Source: Thioalkalivibrio sp. ALE31 | Lineage (GTDB): Bacteria > Pseudomonadota > Gammaproteobacteria > Ectothiorhodospirales > Ectothiorhodospiraceae | Length of the DNA: 64,000 bases | NCBI RefSeq assembly: GCF_000377405.1 | Contig: NZ_KB905023.1 | Coordinates: 1 to 64,000, forward strand | Direction of reading: 5' to 3' | Part shown: positions 36,413-47,557 of the stretch, in pieces | Numbering within the stretch: position 1 is the stretch's first letter | How the letters are laid out: every line of letters begins with the position of its first letter | Program-made: the position numbers and the translations under genes | Notes under the pieces: generated by a model | Database searches by the model: none | Seen by the model: the letters and a program-made list of their open reading frames with translations, nothing else | Told to the model about the DNA's origin: nothing

Positions 36413-37153
36413 ATGAACAAGAAGTCGCTTGCCACCGTTCTGGGTGGTCTTGTCCTGGCAATGAATATCTCTGCCGCCCACGCCTTCGCGATCCTGCACT
36501 TCGAGGATGCAACGGCGGGCACGAGCGTGGTACCCAGTGCGCTCGACACCCTGGGATTGAGTGGCACAACCACGTTCACGAACAACACCACCACCTTCAA
36601 CAGCCTGATCGCCAACAACCAGTACGACATGGTGATCTTCGGCGAGCAGGGTGGTTTTAGGTTCTCCGACGTCCAGACCAGTCTTTCCGGCTATCTGGCC
36701 GGCGACGGGCTGGTGCTGGGCACCACCTGGAACACCGGCTCCGGCTTCTTCGATTTCATGGGTGCCGACAACCGCACCGGCACAAACGACGCGACCCTCG
36801 AAATCGACGGCCATCCGATCTTCCTGGATCTCCCGGACCTGATCGACCTGCAGAATCCGGGCTGGGGCGTCTGGTCCAGCGGCTGGACGGCCGGCGCGGG
36901 CGCAACCGGTCTCGGCAGCCTGGCCGGCGGATCCGCGGCGGTCCTCGGCAACAATGGCCAGAGCCTGCTCCTGGGGCCGCTGTTCGACGCCTATGCCGAT
37001 ACCGGCGCGGGAGCGCAACTGGTCGTCAACTCCATCCAGTTCCTGCGCGGGGATCCCACCCCGGTCCCGGAACCTGAAGCCATCGCCCTGATGGCCATCG
37101 GTTTGCTGGCACTCGGCATCGTGATGCGCCGGCGTGACCCGAAAGCCGGGTAA
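36413..37153 (+). CDS. PEP-CTERM exported protein
   Basis: This 246-residue protein has an N-terminal signal peptide (LATVLGGLVLAMNISAAHA) and a secreted domain rich in Gly/Thr/Asn/Asp. The C-terminal PEP-CTERM sorting signal has VPEPEAIALM, a hydrophobic span and a basic end RRRDP. Exosortase/EpsH-type systems cut such signals and deliver the protein to the cell surface or exopolysaccharide matrix. The central domain resembles no family I can name. AAGGAAG lies 6 bp before the ATG, and a sigma-54-type promoter lies upstream. No exosortase gene is in the window. Confidence 0.88.
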   Translation: MNKKSLATVLGGLVLAMNISAAHAFAILHFEDATAGTSVVPSALDTLGLSGTTTFTNNTTTFNSLIANNQYDMVIFGEQGGFRFSDVQTSLSGYLAGDGLVLGTTWNTGSGFFDFMGADNRTGTNDATLEIDGHPIFLDLPDLIDLQNPGWGVWSSGWTAGAGATGLGSLAGGSAAVLGNNGQSLLLGPLFDAYADTGAGAQLVVNSIQFLRGDPTPVPEPEAIALMAIGLLALGIVMRRRDPKAG

Positions 37154-37171
37154 CCCCGGAGTCCACCATTA

Positions 37172-37190
37172 CCCCCGCCGTCGGCGGGGG
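37172..37190. terminator. Possible bidirectional terminator hairpin
   Basis: CCCCCGCC and GGCGGGGG form an 8-bp perfect stem with a 3-base loop between the convergent PEP-CTERM and lipoprotein genes. No T-run follows on either side, so this is a weak candidate. Confidence 0.4.
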
Positions 37191-37245
37191 CGCCTGCGCG
37201 CCAGAAAACCAGACAACTGCGCGGCCGGGTAAACCGGGCGTCGCA

Positions 37246-38460
37246 TCAGCGCATGGACTGCACCAGGCGGTAGCGATCCGCCTCGAAGGCGCGCAGCGTC
37301 CGGTGTGGCGGATAGGCGAGGCCGTCCACCGCCTCCAGCGTATAAACCGCAGGCCGCGGACTCTGCAACCCGACATGGATGCGGCTGAGGTCACCCTGGG
37401 AAATCTCCCATTCGACCTGGTTGCGGGCGATCACGCCGACCTTCACCGTGTCCCCCTCGCGCCACCAGCCCCGCAGACCGGTCGCCATTTCGCGGATCCC
37501 GTCACCCGCAACGTTGTACTGGACGTGGCTGCGCACATACCAGACACGGCCGTCGGCACCCGAGTTGGTGGCCCAGACCCCGGTCCCGCCCTCCGGGGCC
37601 GTTTGCGCGGTCATGAATTTCATGTCGAAGCGCAGCTCGTAGCCATGGAGCGGATTGGCGAACCGCCACATGCCGTCCAGTAGGGGATCATCCGTGGAAT
37701 CCATCGGGGACGCTGCGGGCGGGCTCGCCGGGGCCGGTGCGGGCTCGACAACCTCGGGGGCCGGCCTCGGGGCCGCCGCCGACTCGACAGGCGCAACCGG
37801 CGCCGGTTCGCGCACCCGCCCCCGGACTGGCGACGCCGGCAGTCGCGACTCGGCCACTTCTTCGGCAGGCTCCGCCCGGGTCTCCGCGACGACCTCGCCC
37901 CCCGGCTCGGGTACCGGCTGCGCCCAGGCCTGCTGCAGGAGTCGCTCGATGAGTTCGTCCACACTGGCCTGCAGCGCACCCTCGCGGGCAATCCGGATGC
38001 GGTCGCTGGCCTGCCAGGCCTCGCCGGCCTGGGCGGTATGCGCGTTCTCCTGTTCCTGCGAATACACGACCTCGCCGGTCTCGCGCTCGCTCAACGTGTA
38101 GCGCACACGTTGGGTCACGGTCATCTCGCGACCAGCCCAGGGCTCGTCATGCTCCAAAACGTCCATCTGCAGGAAATAAGGGCTGTCATCGGACGGGTCG
38201 AACACGCCAGCCTGGCGCAAGTAGGACTCGACGCGCCCCTGGAGGAACCCCGGCGTTAACCGCGAGCGCGACACCTCGTTGCGCACCCCCACGTACCCGA
38301 TCCCCTCACGCAGCGGACTCGTCGCGGGGACATCAGGCCGTTCCGCCTGCGCCACGACCACCCGAGATTCCACCGTCGCGCAGCCGCCTAACAAGACCCC
38401 GAAACCCAGCAGCCCGAGCACGGCCAGGCCGCGTGCCGTTACCCCCCGCCAACCCGCCAT
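37246..38460 (-). CDS. Large lipoprotein of unknown function
   Basis: This 404-residue lipoprotein has a signal sequence with lipobox LLGGC, placing the mature Cys at about residue 27. A folded N-terminal domain (to about 200) with YVGVRNEVSRSRLTPGF and FLQMDVLEHDEPW resembles outer-membrane-associated transport accessory lipoproteins. A Pro/Ala/Glu-rich linker (about 200-275) and a C-terminal domain (LLDGMWRFANPLHGYELRFD ... GLAYPPHRTLRAFEADRYR) complete it. The start at 38460 gives the shortest complete signal. It lies beside parE and has no recognisable partner. Confidence 0.7.
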   Translation of the reverse strand: MAGWRGVTARGLAVLGLLGFGVLLGGCATVESRVVVAQAERPDVPATSPLREGIGYVGVRNEVSRSRLTPGFLQGRVESYLRQAGVFDPSDDSPYFLQMDVLEHDEPWAGREMTVTQRVRYTLSERETGEVVYSQEQENAHTAQAGEAWQASDRIRIAREGALQASVDELIERLLQQAWAQPVPEPGGEVVAETRAEPAEEVAESRLPASPVRGRVREPAPVAPVESAAAPRPAPEVVEPAPAPASPPAASPMDSTDDPLLDGMWRFANPLHGYELRFDMKFMTAQTAPEGGTGVWATNSGADGRVWYVRSHVQYNVAGDGIREMATGLRGWWREGDTVKVGVIARNQVEWEISQGDLSRIHVGLQSPRPAVYTLEAVDGLAYPPHRTLRAFEADRYRLVQSMR

Positions 38461-38540
38461 ATCCGAACCCCGCTCGATCGATGCCCCGGGAATCATAGCC
38501 CAGGCGGCCCGGGAAATTCGGATCCACGCTGCGTCCGACT

Positions 38541-38564
38541 CGAGCGCGAGCGCGAGCGCGAGCG
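38541..38564. repeat. Hexamer tandem repeat (CGAGCG x4)
   Basis: Four perfect copies of CGAGCG lie between the lipoprotein gene start (38460) and the parE stop (38585). Slippage here would change spacing upstream of the lipoprotein gene without a frameshift in either gene. Confidence 0.7.
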
Positions 38565-38584
38565 TGTACCTTGCTCCGTGCTTC

Positions 38585-40938
<2,354 letters not shown>

Positions 40939-41814
40939 ATGGAAGAAGCCGCGAGCATCACTGGCAACGACATCCTCGACGTGACCCAGGAGGATTTCCA
41001 GCAGGCCGTGCTGGACGAATCCCACAAGCGCCCGGTCGTGGTGGATTTCTGGGCCGCCTGGTGCGGGCCCTGCCAGCAGCTGATGCCGCTGCTGCAGCAA
41101 CTGGCCGCGCAGTACGCCGGCAAGTTCCGCCTGGCCAAGGTCAACAGCGACGAGCAGCAGGCCCTGGCGCAGCAGTACGGTGTGCGCAGCCTGCCCACGG
41201 TGATGATCTTCCGCCACGGCAAGCCGGTGGACCAGTTCATGGGCGTGCAGCCGGAGCCGAACATCCGCGCGATGATCGACCAGTACCTGGAGAAGCCCTC
41301 CGACAAGCTGATCGAGAAGGCCCGCGAACAGGCTCAGGCCGGAGACACGGACGCGGCCCTCGCCACGCTGCGCGCGGCGCTGGAAGAGGACCCGGACAAC
41401 GGCGACCTGCGCATCGAGCTGGCCCGCGCGCTCGCCCAGGCCGGCGACCCGGAGGCCGCCGAGGCCGAGCTCGGCAAGCTCCCGCTGGACCAGAGCGAAA
41501 AGGAAGAGGCGAAGGCCCTGCGTGCCCGCCTGGTATTCGCCAAGACGGCCGCCGGCATCGACCCGCAGGCGCTGGCACAGGAGCTGCAGGAAGGCGATCC
41601 GCGCCCCGAGGCACTGGAGCAGATGGCCGCCTACGCGATGCTGTCCGGCCGCGCCGAGGAGGCGCTGGGGCTGTACCTGCAACTGATGAAACAGCACCGC
41701 TCCTACAACGACGGGGCCGGCCAGAAGGGCCTGCTGGCCGCGTTCGAGGTCCTCGGCAACGATCACCCGTTGGTAGGACAGTTCCGCCGGCAGATGGCCT
41801 CGCTGCTGTACTGA
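40939..41814 (+). CDS. ybbN: YbbN/CnoX-like thioredoxin-TPR co-chaperone
   Basis: This 291-residue protein has an N-terminal thioredoxin domain (about 15-115) with an intact active site WCGPC, followed by a TPR-like helical C-terminus with repeated ALATLRAALEEDPDNGDLR-type helices. The E. coli homologue CnoX has lost the vicinal Cys pair, but here the CGPC motif is complete, so disulfide reductase activity is likely in addition to chaperone function. An AGGAGG ribosome-binding site precedes the ATG. It is monocistronic. Confidence 0.93.
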   Translation: MEEAASITGNDILDVTQEDFQQAVLDESHKRPVVVDFWAAWCGPCQQLMPLLQQLAAQYAGKFRLAKVNSDEQQALAQQYGVRSLPTVMIFRHGKPVDQFMGVQPEPNIRAMIDQYLEKPSDKLIEKAREQAQAGDTDAALATLRAALEEDPDNGDLRIELARALAQAGDPEAAEAELGKLPLDQSEKEEAKALRARLVFAKTAAGIDPQALAQELQEGDPRPEALEQMAAYAMLSGRAEEALGLYLQLMKQHRSYNDGAGQKGLLAAFEVLGNDHPLVGQFRRQMASLLY

Positions 41815-42105
41815 CCGGGCTCCGGTTGCCGTCACAGCATCCTTGCAGACGGCTACGACTTCGAAGTCGCCCCGTCGGCCAGAGGGCTGGCCTCCTGCAG
41901 CACGCGGCAGGCCCCCCGTAGGAGCCGAGCCCCCTCGGCGATTGGCGTTGATCAACCACCATCGATCCGAACTGCACCTGCGACGGGAACCACGGTGTGC
42001 AGGGCAAGCGCGGGCGGGGATTCGCGAGCAGGCTCGCTCCCACAAAGGGGCCCTTCCCGGGTGGGTCGAGCCGGGCCGCTGGCTGCGGCCCGGTCGACGT
42101 CCGGA
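41815..42105. repeat. Intergenic REP-like debris
   Basis: The gap carries a partial copy of the 8397-8468 hairpin (GGCCAGAGGGCTGGCCTCCT near 41877-41897), then a CGTAGGAGCCGAGCCCCCTCGG stem and a GATTCGCGAGCAGGCTCGCTCCC hairpin near 42019-42042. No gene is seen. It separates convergent ybbN and dsbC. Confidence 0.55.
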
Positions 42106-42819
42106 TCAGTTGCTGCCGAGGATGCGCTCGATCACGGCCTGCGGTTCCTGGTAACCGGAGAGCTGCTGGCCACCCTCGGTGATCAGCGCCGGGGTGCCGC
42201 GCAGGCCGAGCTGCTGCCCCATGGCCATGTGCTGATCCTGCGGCGTGGCGCAGCTGCCGTCGATATCGTTCAGCTTGTCGCCTTCCTTGGCCCGGTCCAT
42301 CGCCTCTTCGCGATCCTCCGCGCACCAGATACGGTCCATGATCTCCGGGGAATCACGTCCCAGCACCGGGAACATCAGGTAACGCACCTTGATCCCGGCC
42401 GACAGATACTCCGGCAGGTCCTGATGGATCTCGCGGCAGTAGGGGCAGTTCGGATCGGTGAAGATGTTCAGCACGCCCCGGGTCTCTCCGTTCGGCGAGT
42501 AGGTCACCAGCTCGCTGTCGTCGATGGCGGCGAACATGTCCGCGCGCACGCCGCTGAGCGCGGACTGGGTCAGGTTTTCGCGGGTCTCCAGGTCGACCAT
42601 GTTGCCCTGGATCAGATAGCGCCCGTCCTCGGAGACATAGAGGATATCGGTGCCGTAACGGACCTCAAAGACACCTTCCATCGGCGTCTCGCGGATGCTG
42701 TCGATCTCGGTATCCGGGATGACCCGGGCCATGTATTCCTCGATGGCCTCGGTGGCCATGAGCGGGGTACTGATGACGGCCAGGGCCGCGGCAAGGGGAA
42801 GAGCGCGTTTCAGGGACAT
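42106..42819 (-). CDS. dsbC: Periplasmic disulfide isomerase DsbC
   Basis: This 237-residue protein has a signal peptide (LKRALPLAAALAVISTPLMA), an N-terminal dimerisation domain, and a C-terminal thioredoxin domain. The active site is CPYC (in FTDPNCPYCREI), the E. coli-type DsbC motif. It shuffles wrong disulfide bonds in the periplasm. The start at 42819 begins the signal peptide. It follows xerD, an order (xerD-dsbC) conserved in gammaproteobacteria. Confidence 0.95.
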   Translation of the reverse strand: MSLKRALPLAAALAVISTPLMATEAIEEYMARVIPDTEIDSIRETPMEGVFEVRYGTDILYVSEDGRYLIQGNMVDLETRENLTQSALSGVRADMFAAIDDSELVTYSPNGETRGVLNIFTDPNCPYCREIHQDLPEYLSAGIKVRYLMFPVLGRDSPEIMDRIWCAEDREEAMDRAKEGDKLNDIDGSCATPQDQHMAMGQQLGLRGTPALITEGGQQLSGYQEPQAVIERILGSN

Positions 42820-42911
42820 GGATTCTCTCGTATCGATACAAAAAAGCGGCGCCAGTTTACCAGCCTCGCGGGGGTATCCCCGGGCCATCTGGCGGAGTCC
42901 GGTAATAGACG

Positions 42912-43817
42912 TCAGCCGCGGGGATGATGTTCCGCATGCAGGCTCTGCAAGCGGGCGCGCGCGACGTGGGTATAGATTTGTGTGGTCGACAGGCTGCTGT
43001 GGCCCAGCAGCATCTGCACCACGCGCAGGTCCGCCCCGTGGTCCAGCAGATGCGTGGCAAATGCATGGCGCAGGGTGTGCGGCGACAGCGGCGACTCGAT
43101 GCCGGCACGGCGCGCGTGAGCCTTGATGCGGTACCAGAAGGCCTGACGCGTGAGCCCGCCGCCACGCCGGGTGACGAACACCGCCTCGCAGGGCGGGTGA
43201 CCGTCCATCAGGTCCGGCCGTGCCTCGCGCTGATAGCGAGCCAGCCAGTGGGCCGCCTCCTCGCCCAGTGGGATCAGGCGTTCCTTGTCGCCCTTGCCGG
43301 TAATGCGCACCACGCCCTGCCGACTGTTCACCTCCGACTGCTCCAGCCCCACCAGTTCGGAGACCCGCAGTCCGGTGGCATACATCAGTTCCAGCATCGC
43401 GCGATCCCGCAACCCGACCGCATCGTCGATATCGGGGGCCCGCAGCAGGGCCTCCACCTGGGCCTCGGACAGGCTGTCCGGCAACGGGCGCCCGGCCCGG
43501 GGGGACTCGATCCCGGCGCTCGGATCATCCTCGCGCTCGCCCTGGTGGACCAGATAGCGATAAAAACGCCGGATGCTGGACAGTGCCCGGGTGATGGACT
43601 TCGGCCGTGCCCCGGCCTGCATGCGGGCGCTGACATAGCCCAGGAGATCGGCCGCACGGGCGGATTCCAGGCTTGCCCCCCTGGGTTCCAGCCAGTGCGC
43701 CAGACCCTCCAGATCGCGCCGGTAGGCCGACAGGGTGTGGTCGGACAGACCCTCGACCGCCCAGAGCTCGTCCAGGAAACGGTCGAGGGCCGGAGATGCC
43801 GCCGTGGCGACGCTCAC
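42912..43817 (-). CDS. xerD: Site-specific tyrosine recombinase XerD
   Basis: This 301-residue recombinase resolves chromosome dimers at dif. The C-terminal catalytic residues are in place: Arg in TGLRVSELVGL, Lys in ITGKGDKERLI, His/Arg in LSPHTLRHAFATHLL, His in LLGHSSLSTTQIY, with the nucleophile Tyr in that last segment. The N-terminal SAM-like domain (LSDHTLSAYRRDLEGLAHWL) binds DNA. It starts with GTG at 43817, 4 bp after the slipin stop. It belongs to the minus-strand run nfeD-slipin-xerD-dsbC. Confidence 0.95.
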   Translation of the reverse strand: MSVATAASPALDRFLDELWAVEGLSDHTLSAYRRDLEGLAHWLEPRGASLESARAADLLGYVSARMQAGARPKSITRALSSIRRFYRYLVHQGEREDDPSAGIESPRAGRPLPDSLSEAQVEALLRAPDIDDAVGLRDRAMLELMYATGLRVSELVGLEQSEVNSRQGVVRITGKGDKERLIPLGEEAAHWLARYQREARPDLMDGHPPCEAVFVTRRGGGLTRQAFWYRIKAHARRAGIESPLSPHTLRHAFATHLLDHGADLRVVQMLLGHSSLSTTQIYTHVARARLQSLHAEHHPRG

Positions 43818-43820
43818 GCG

Positions 43821-44633
43821 TTACTGGCCACCAGGTTTCCCGGCATTGCCCGGGGCGTCCGGGTTCTCCGCGCGGAACTTGCCGGCCAGGTTCTCGAAGA
43901 CCTTGGTCAGTTCCAGCGGCAGCGGGAAGAAGATGGTGTTGGCGTTGCCGTTGGTCGACATGTCGGACATCGTCTGCATGTAGCGCAGTTGCAGCGAAGA
44001 GGGGCTGGCCTCCATCTGCTGCGCCGCCTGCACCAGCTTTTCGGCCGCCTGCAGTTCGCCCTCGGCGTGGATGACCTTGGCGCGGCGTTCGCGCTCGGCC
44101 TCGGCCTGGCGCGCGATCGCGCGGATCATGGAGTCGTCCAGGTCGACATGCTTGATCTCGACATTGGTGACCTTGATGCCCCAGGCGTCGGTCTGGGCAT
44201 CGAGGATCTCCTGGATGTCGTTGTTCAGCTTGTCGCGCTCGGAGAGCATCTCGTCCAGATCATGCTTGCCGAGCACCGAGCGCAGCGTGGTCTGCGCGAG
44301 CTGGCTGGTGGCGGCGTAGTAGTCCTCGACCTGGATCACCGACTTGGCGGAATCCACCACGCGGAAGTACAGCACCGCGTTCACGCGTACCGTCACGTTG
44401 TCCTGCGAGATCACGTCCTGGCTGGGCACGTCGAGGGTGATGATGCGCAGGTCGATGCGCACCATCTGCTGGATGCCCGGGATCACGATGATCAGACCCG
44501 GACCCTTCACCGACTGAAAGCGGCCGAGGAAGAAGATGACGCCGCGCTCGTACTCGCGCAGCACCTTGATCGACATCACGATGATGGCGACCAGGATGAC
44601 TAGCGGGACGACAAAGAAACCGAGATCGTTCAT
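43821..44633 (-). CDS. Slipin (stomatin/SPFH) membrane protein
   Basis: This 270-residue prohibitin/stomatin-family protein has an N-terminal membrane anchor ([20 protein letters not shown]). The SPFH domain includes [20 protein letters not shown] and [15 protein letters not shown] coiled-coil region [20 protein letters not shown] follows. It forms membrane scaffolds, typically with the NfeD protease homologue encoded immediately upstream. The C-terminus ends in a Pro/Gly tail. Confidence 0.93.
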   Translation of the reverse strand: MNDLGFFVVPLVILVAIIVMSIKVLREYERGVIFFLGRFQSVKGPGLIIVIPGIQQMVRIDLRIITLDVPSQDVISQDNVTVRVNAVLYFRVVDSAKSVIQVEDYYAATSQLAQTTLRSVLGKHDLDEMLSERDKLNNDIQEILDAQTDAWGIKVTNVEIKHVDLDDSMIRAIARQAEAERERRAKVIHAEGELQAAEKLVQAAQQMEASPSSLQLRYMQTMSDMSTNGNANTIFFPLPLELTKVFENLAGKFRAENPDAPGNAGKPGGQ

Positions 44634-44672
44634 GTCCTGCTCCTTCTGCGTTATGGGCTTGGCGGCGACCGG

Positions 44673-46235
44673 TCAGCCGGTCGTGGCAGTGCCCGGGGTG
44701 TCTTCTTCAGTCACGGGTTCGACCCGCAGCTTCAGGCCGTCGATCGCGGTAACCCGCACCTTCTGTCCTTCGCGGATCGGTGCCGAGGTCTCCGCGTTCC
44801 ACTGTTCGCTGTGGACCCAGACCCGACCGCTGCGATCGAAGTCCTCGCGCGCCTCGCCGATCATCCCGATCATCTCTTCATAGCCGGTGGCGGGCTTCTT
44901 GCCGCGCAGGCTGAACAGCCGTCCCAGCACCCAGACGGACAGGATGCCGATGGCGATGGCCGTGCCGATCACCAGTGGCAGGGCCACGTTCAGGTTGGGG
45001 TCGTCCCACAGGATGATGGAACCGGTTGTAAATGCCACGATGCCTCCTATGCCCAGCGCCCCGAAACTGGGCACGAAGGCCTCCGCAATCATGAAGATCA
45101 TGCCCAGCAGCATCAGCGCCAGGCCCGCATAGTTCACCGGCATCACCTGCAGCGCAAAGAACGCCAGGATCAGCGCGATCGAACCGATCACGCCGGGGTA
45201 GATCGCGCCCGGGTTGGCCAGTTCGAAGATGATGCCGTAGATCCCCAGCAGCATCAGGATATAGGCGATGTTCGGGTTGGTGATCACGGACAGCAACTGG
45301 GTACGCCAGTCCGGATCCATGCGCACGATCTCCAGCCCTTCGGTCGCCAGCGTGCGCTCGCCGTCGTGCATACGCACGGTATGCCCGTCGATCTGGGCGA
45401 GCAGGTCGCTCAGGTTGTCCGCCACGAAGTCGATGACGTTCTGCTCCAGCGCGGCGGTCGCGGTCAGGTTGGAGCCCTCGCGTACGGTCTCTTCCGCCCA
45501 GTCGGCATTGCGTCCGTAGCGTTCCGCCAGGCCGCGGATATAGGACACCGCGTCCTCCAGCACCTTGCGCTCCATCGCGTCGCCGCCGCGGCGCGGGGCC
45601 GGGTCGTCCTCCAGCAGTTCCTCCTCGCTGGCGGGTTCGACCTCGCCGTTGGCGGCTCCATTCTCATCCGCAGGCTCATCCGCCGCGTCGGTTTCGTCGT
45701 CGCGCGCCTCGCCATTGGCCTCGTCGGTTTCCGTATCGTCGCGCGCGTCCTCGTCCGGCTCCGGCGGGTCCATGCCCGGGAGCCCGCCGCCGCCCATCTG
45801 CACCGGGGTGGCCGAGCCCAGATTGGTGGCCGGGGTCATGGCCGCGACATGCGACCCGTAAAGCATGTAGGTGCCGGCGCTGGCCGCGCGGGAACCCGCC
45901 GGGTGGACATACGTGACCACCGGCACATCCGATTGCAGGATGTTCTTGATGATGCTGCGCATGCTGGAATCCAGACCGCCCGGGGTATCCAGCATCAGGA
46001 CCAGGATCTCGGCGTCCTCGGCCTCGGCCCGCTCGATCCCCCGGCGGATGTAGTCGCCGGTGGCCGGGCCGATCGCGTCATTCACCGTCAGCAACAGGCC
46101 GTGGCGATCCGCGGTCTGGGCCAGGCTCGAGGCGGCCAGCCAGCCGGCCCCGAGCACCAGGAGGGTCAACCACAGCAGGTGGCGCCAGCGGCGCCCTCCG
46201 CCCGCTCCTGCCTTGCGTCCAAATGAAACCCGCAT
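44673..46235 (-). CDS. NfeD-type membrane serine protease homologue
   Basis: The 520-residue protein has an N-terminal signal/anchor, a ClpP-class serine protease domain (about 45-255), membrane spans (about 325-425) and a C-terminal soluble OB-fold domain. The proposed nucleophile Ser119 lies in SRAASAGTY and the proposed general base Lys224 in MERKVLEDAVSYIR. Between them is a ~70-residue acidic, disordered insertion (residues ~150-220, DEDARDDTETDEANGEARDD and similar). It forms an operon with slipin. It likely trims membrane proteins at slipin scaffolds. Confidence 0.92.
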   Translation of the reverse strand: MRVSFGRKAGAGGGRRWRHLLWLTLLVLGAGWLAASSLAQTADRHGLLLTVNDAIGPATGDYIRRGIERAEAEDAEILVLMLDTPGGLDSSMRSIIKNILQSDVPVVTYVHPAGSRAASAGTYMLYGSHVAAMTPATNLGSATPVQMGGGGLPGMDPPEPDEDARDDTETDEANGEARDDETDAADEPADENGAANGEVEPASEEELLEDDPAPRRGGDAMERKVLEDAVSYIRGLAERYGRNADWAEETVREGSNLTATAALEQNVIDFVADNLSDLLAQIDGHTVRMHDGERTLATEGLEIVRMDPDWRTQLLSVITNPNIAYILMLLGIYGIIFELANPGAIYPGVIGSIALILAFFALQVMPVNYAGLALMLLGMIFMIAEAFVPSFGALGIGGIVAFTTGSIILWDDPNLNVALPLVIGTAIAIGILSVWVLGRLFSLRGKKPATGYEEMIGMIGEAREDFDRSGRVWVHSEQWNAETSAPIREGQKVRVTAIDGLKLRVEPVTEEDTPGTATTG

Positions 46236-46350
46236 GGGCTTCCTCTCCCGTCAGGGTGGATTCGTCGTACACTGCGTGCGCACACGCGACAGCCGACTCG
46301 CCCACCACGATAAACCAAAGGCCGGACCCGCGCCGAACCCTCAGACCCGC

Positions 46351-46944
46351 ATGGACCCGCAGGCAAAGCAGACCCCGCCCGAGAATCTCGCCGCCGTGAT
46401 CCTGGCCGGCGGTCAGGGCCGGCGCATGGGCGGGCGCAACAAGGGCTGGGTCGAGTATCGGGGCCGCCCCCTGATCGAACACGCCATCGCGCGCCTGCGC
46501 CCCCAGGCGCCGCGCCTGGCCATCAGCAGCAATACCGATATCGACCGTTATCAAGCGCTGGGGTTTCCCGTCCTGACCGATTCCCACGCCGATTATCGCG
46601 GCCCGCTGGCCGGGATCGCCGCGGCCTTCGCGGCCTTCCCCGACCACGCGATCCTGTGCGCGCCGGTGGACGCACCCGCGCTGCCCCTGGACCTGGAGTA
46701 CCGCCTGTGCCAGGCCCTGGAGGCCCACCCGGCGCCGGCCGCCATTGCCCACGACGGCAACCGCCTGCAGCCGCTGTTTGCCCTCCTCGGGCCGACGGTG
46801 GCGCCGCGCCTGCAAGCGGATCTCGCGCATGGTTCGCTGGCGGTGGGACGCTGGTTTCACGAGATCGGCGCGATCACGGTGGACTTCTCCGATCAGCCGG
46901 AGGCATTCGCCAACATCAACACCCCCGGGGACCTGATGGGCTGA
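46351..46944 (+). CDS. mobA: Molybdenum cofactor guanylyltransferase MobA
   Basis: This 197-residue nucleotidyltransferase adds GMP to molybdopterin to give bis-MGD. The N-terminal motif LAGGQGRRMGGRNKGW binds GTP/metal. LCAPVDAPALP contains the metal-coordinating Asp. NINTPGDLMG closes the fold. The start at 46351 is chosen because the sequence upstream is not conserved in composition. It is the first gene of a Moco cluster followed by mobB and moeA, divergent from the nfeD operon. Confidence 0.92.
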   Translation: MDPQAKQTPPENLAAVILAGGQGRRMGGRNKGWVEYRGRPLIEHAIARLRPQAPRLAISSNTDIDRYQALGFPVLTDSHADYRGPLAGIAAAFAAFPDHAILCAPVDAPALPLDLEYRLCQALEAHPAPAAIAHDGNRLQPLFALLGPTVAPRLQADLAHGSLAVGRWFHEIGAITVDFSDQPEAFANINTPGDLMG

Positions 46945-46973
46945 ACGCCCCTCGCGCCCCGGCCGGATCTCGC

Positions 46974-46979
46974 TATACT
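46974..46979 (+). promoter_or_regulatory. Candidate -10 box for mobB
   Basis: TATACT lies 28 bp before the mobB ATG, inside the short gap after mobA. The -35 position is poor, so a separate promoter is only possible; mobB may also be read from mobA. Confidence 0.35.
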
Positions 46980-47007
46980 CGGACGCGCTTAACGCAGGCA
47001 GGCCACC

Positions 47008-47544
47008 ATGATCCAGTCCACCTCCAACCTCCCGCGCATCGGCTTCGCCGCCTGGAGCGGCAGCGGCAAGACCACTCTGCTGAAGGGCGTGATCCCGGCC
47101 CTGCGAGCCCGCGGCCTGCGTCCGGCGATGATCAAGCATGCCCACCACGAGTTCGACGTGGACAAGCCGGGCAAGGACAGCCATGAGCTGCGCCATGCCG
47201 GCGCCGACCAGATGCTGGTGGCCTCCGGTCGGCGCTACGCCCTGATGGTGGAGACCCCGGAGACCGACGATGGCCGCGTGCCGGACCTGGACATGCTCTG
47301 CGCGCGCCTGGACCCGCGTCGCTCCGACCTGATCCTGGTCGAGGGTTTCAAGCAATGGGACCTGCCCAAGATCGAGGTGCATCGGCCGTCGGTGGGCAAG
47401 GCCCCGCTGTACCGCGAGATCCCCGGCGTGGTCGCGGTCGCCACCGATGCCGCCACACTGGACTTCGACGGCCCGCTGCTGCCGGTGAATGACCCCGACG
47501 CAGTGGCGGCCTTCGTCATCGACTACCTGGACATCCACCCCTGA
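47008..47544 (+). CDS. mobB: MobB molybdopterin-guanine dinucleotide accessory protein
   Basis: This 178-residue GTP-binding protein has the P-loop WSGSGKTTLL near the start, IKHAHHEFDVDKPGKDSHEL, and LILVEGFKQWDLPKIEVHR. It assists MobA in Moco maturation. It lies between mobA and moeA; moeA starts 13 bp after its stop, so the three genes act together. Confidence 0.93.
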   Translation: MIQSTSNLPRIGFAAWSGSGKTTLLKGVIPALRARGLRPAMIKHAHHEFDVDKPGKDSHELRHAGADQMLVASGRRYALMVETPETDDGRVPDLDMLCARLDPRRSDLILVEGFKQWDLPKIEVHRPSVGKAPLYREIPGVVAVATDAATLDFDGPLLPVNDPDAVAAFVIDYLDIHP

Positions 47545-47557
47545 CCCGGAGACCCCC

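Noticed and set aside
38541-38564. Short tandem repeat as a CRISPR-like array
   Set aside because: The unit is only 6 bp with no spacers.
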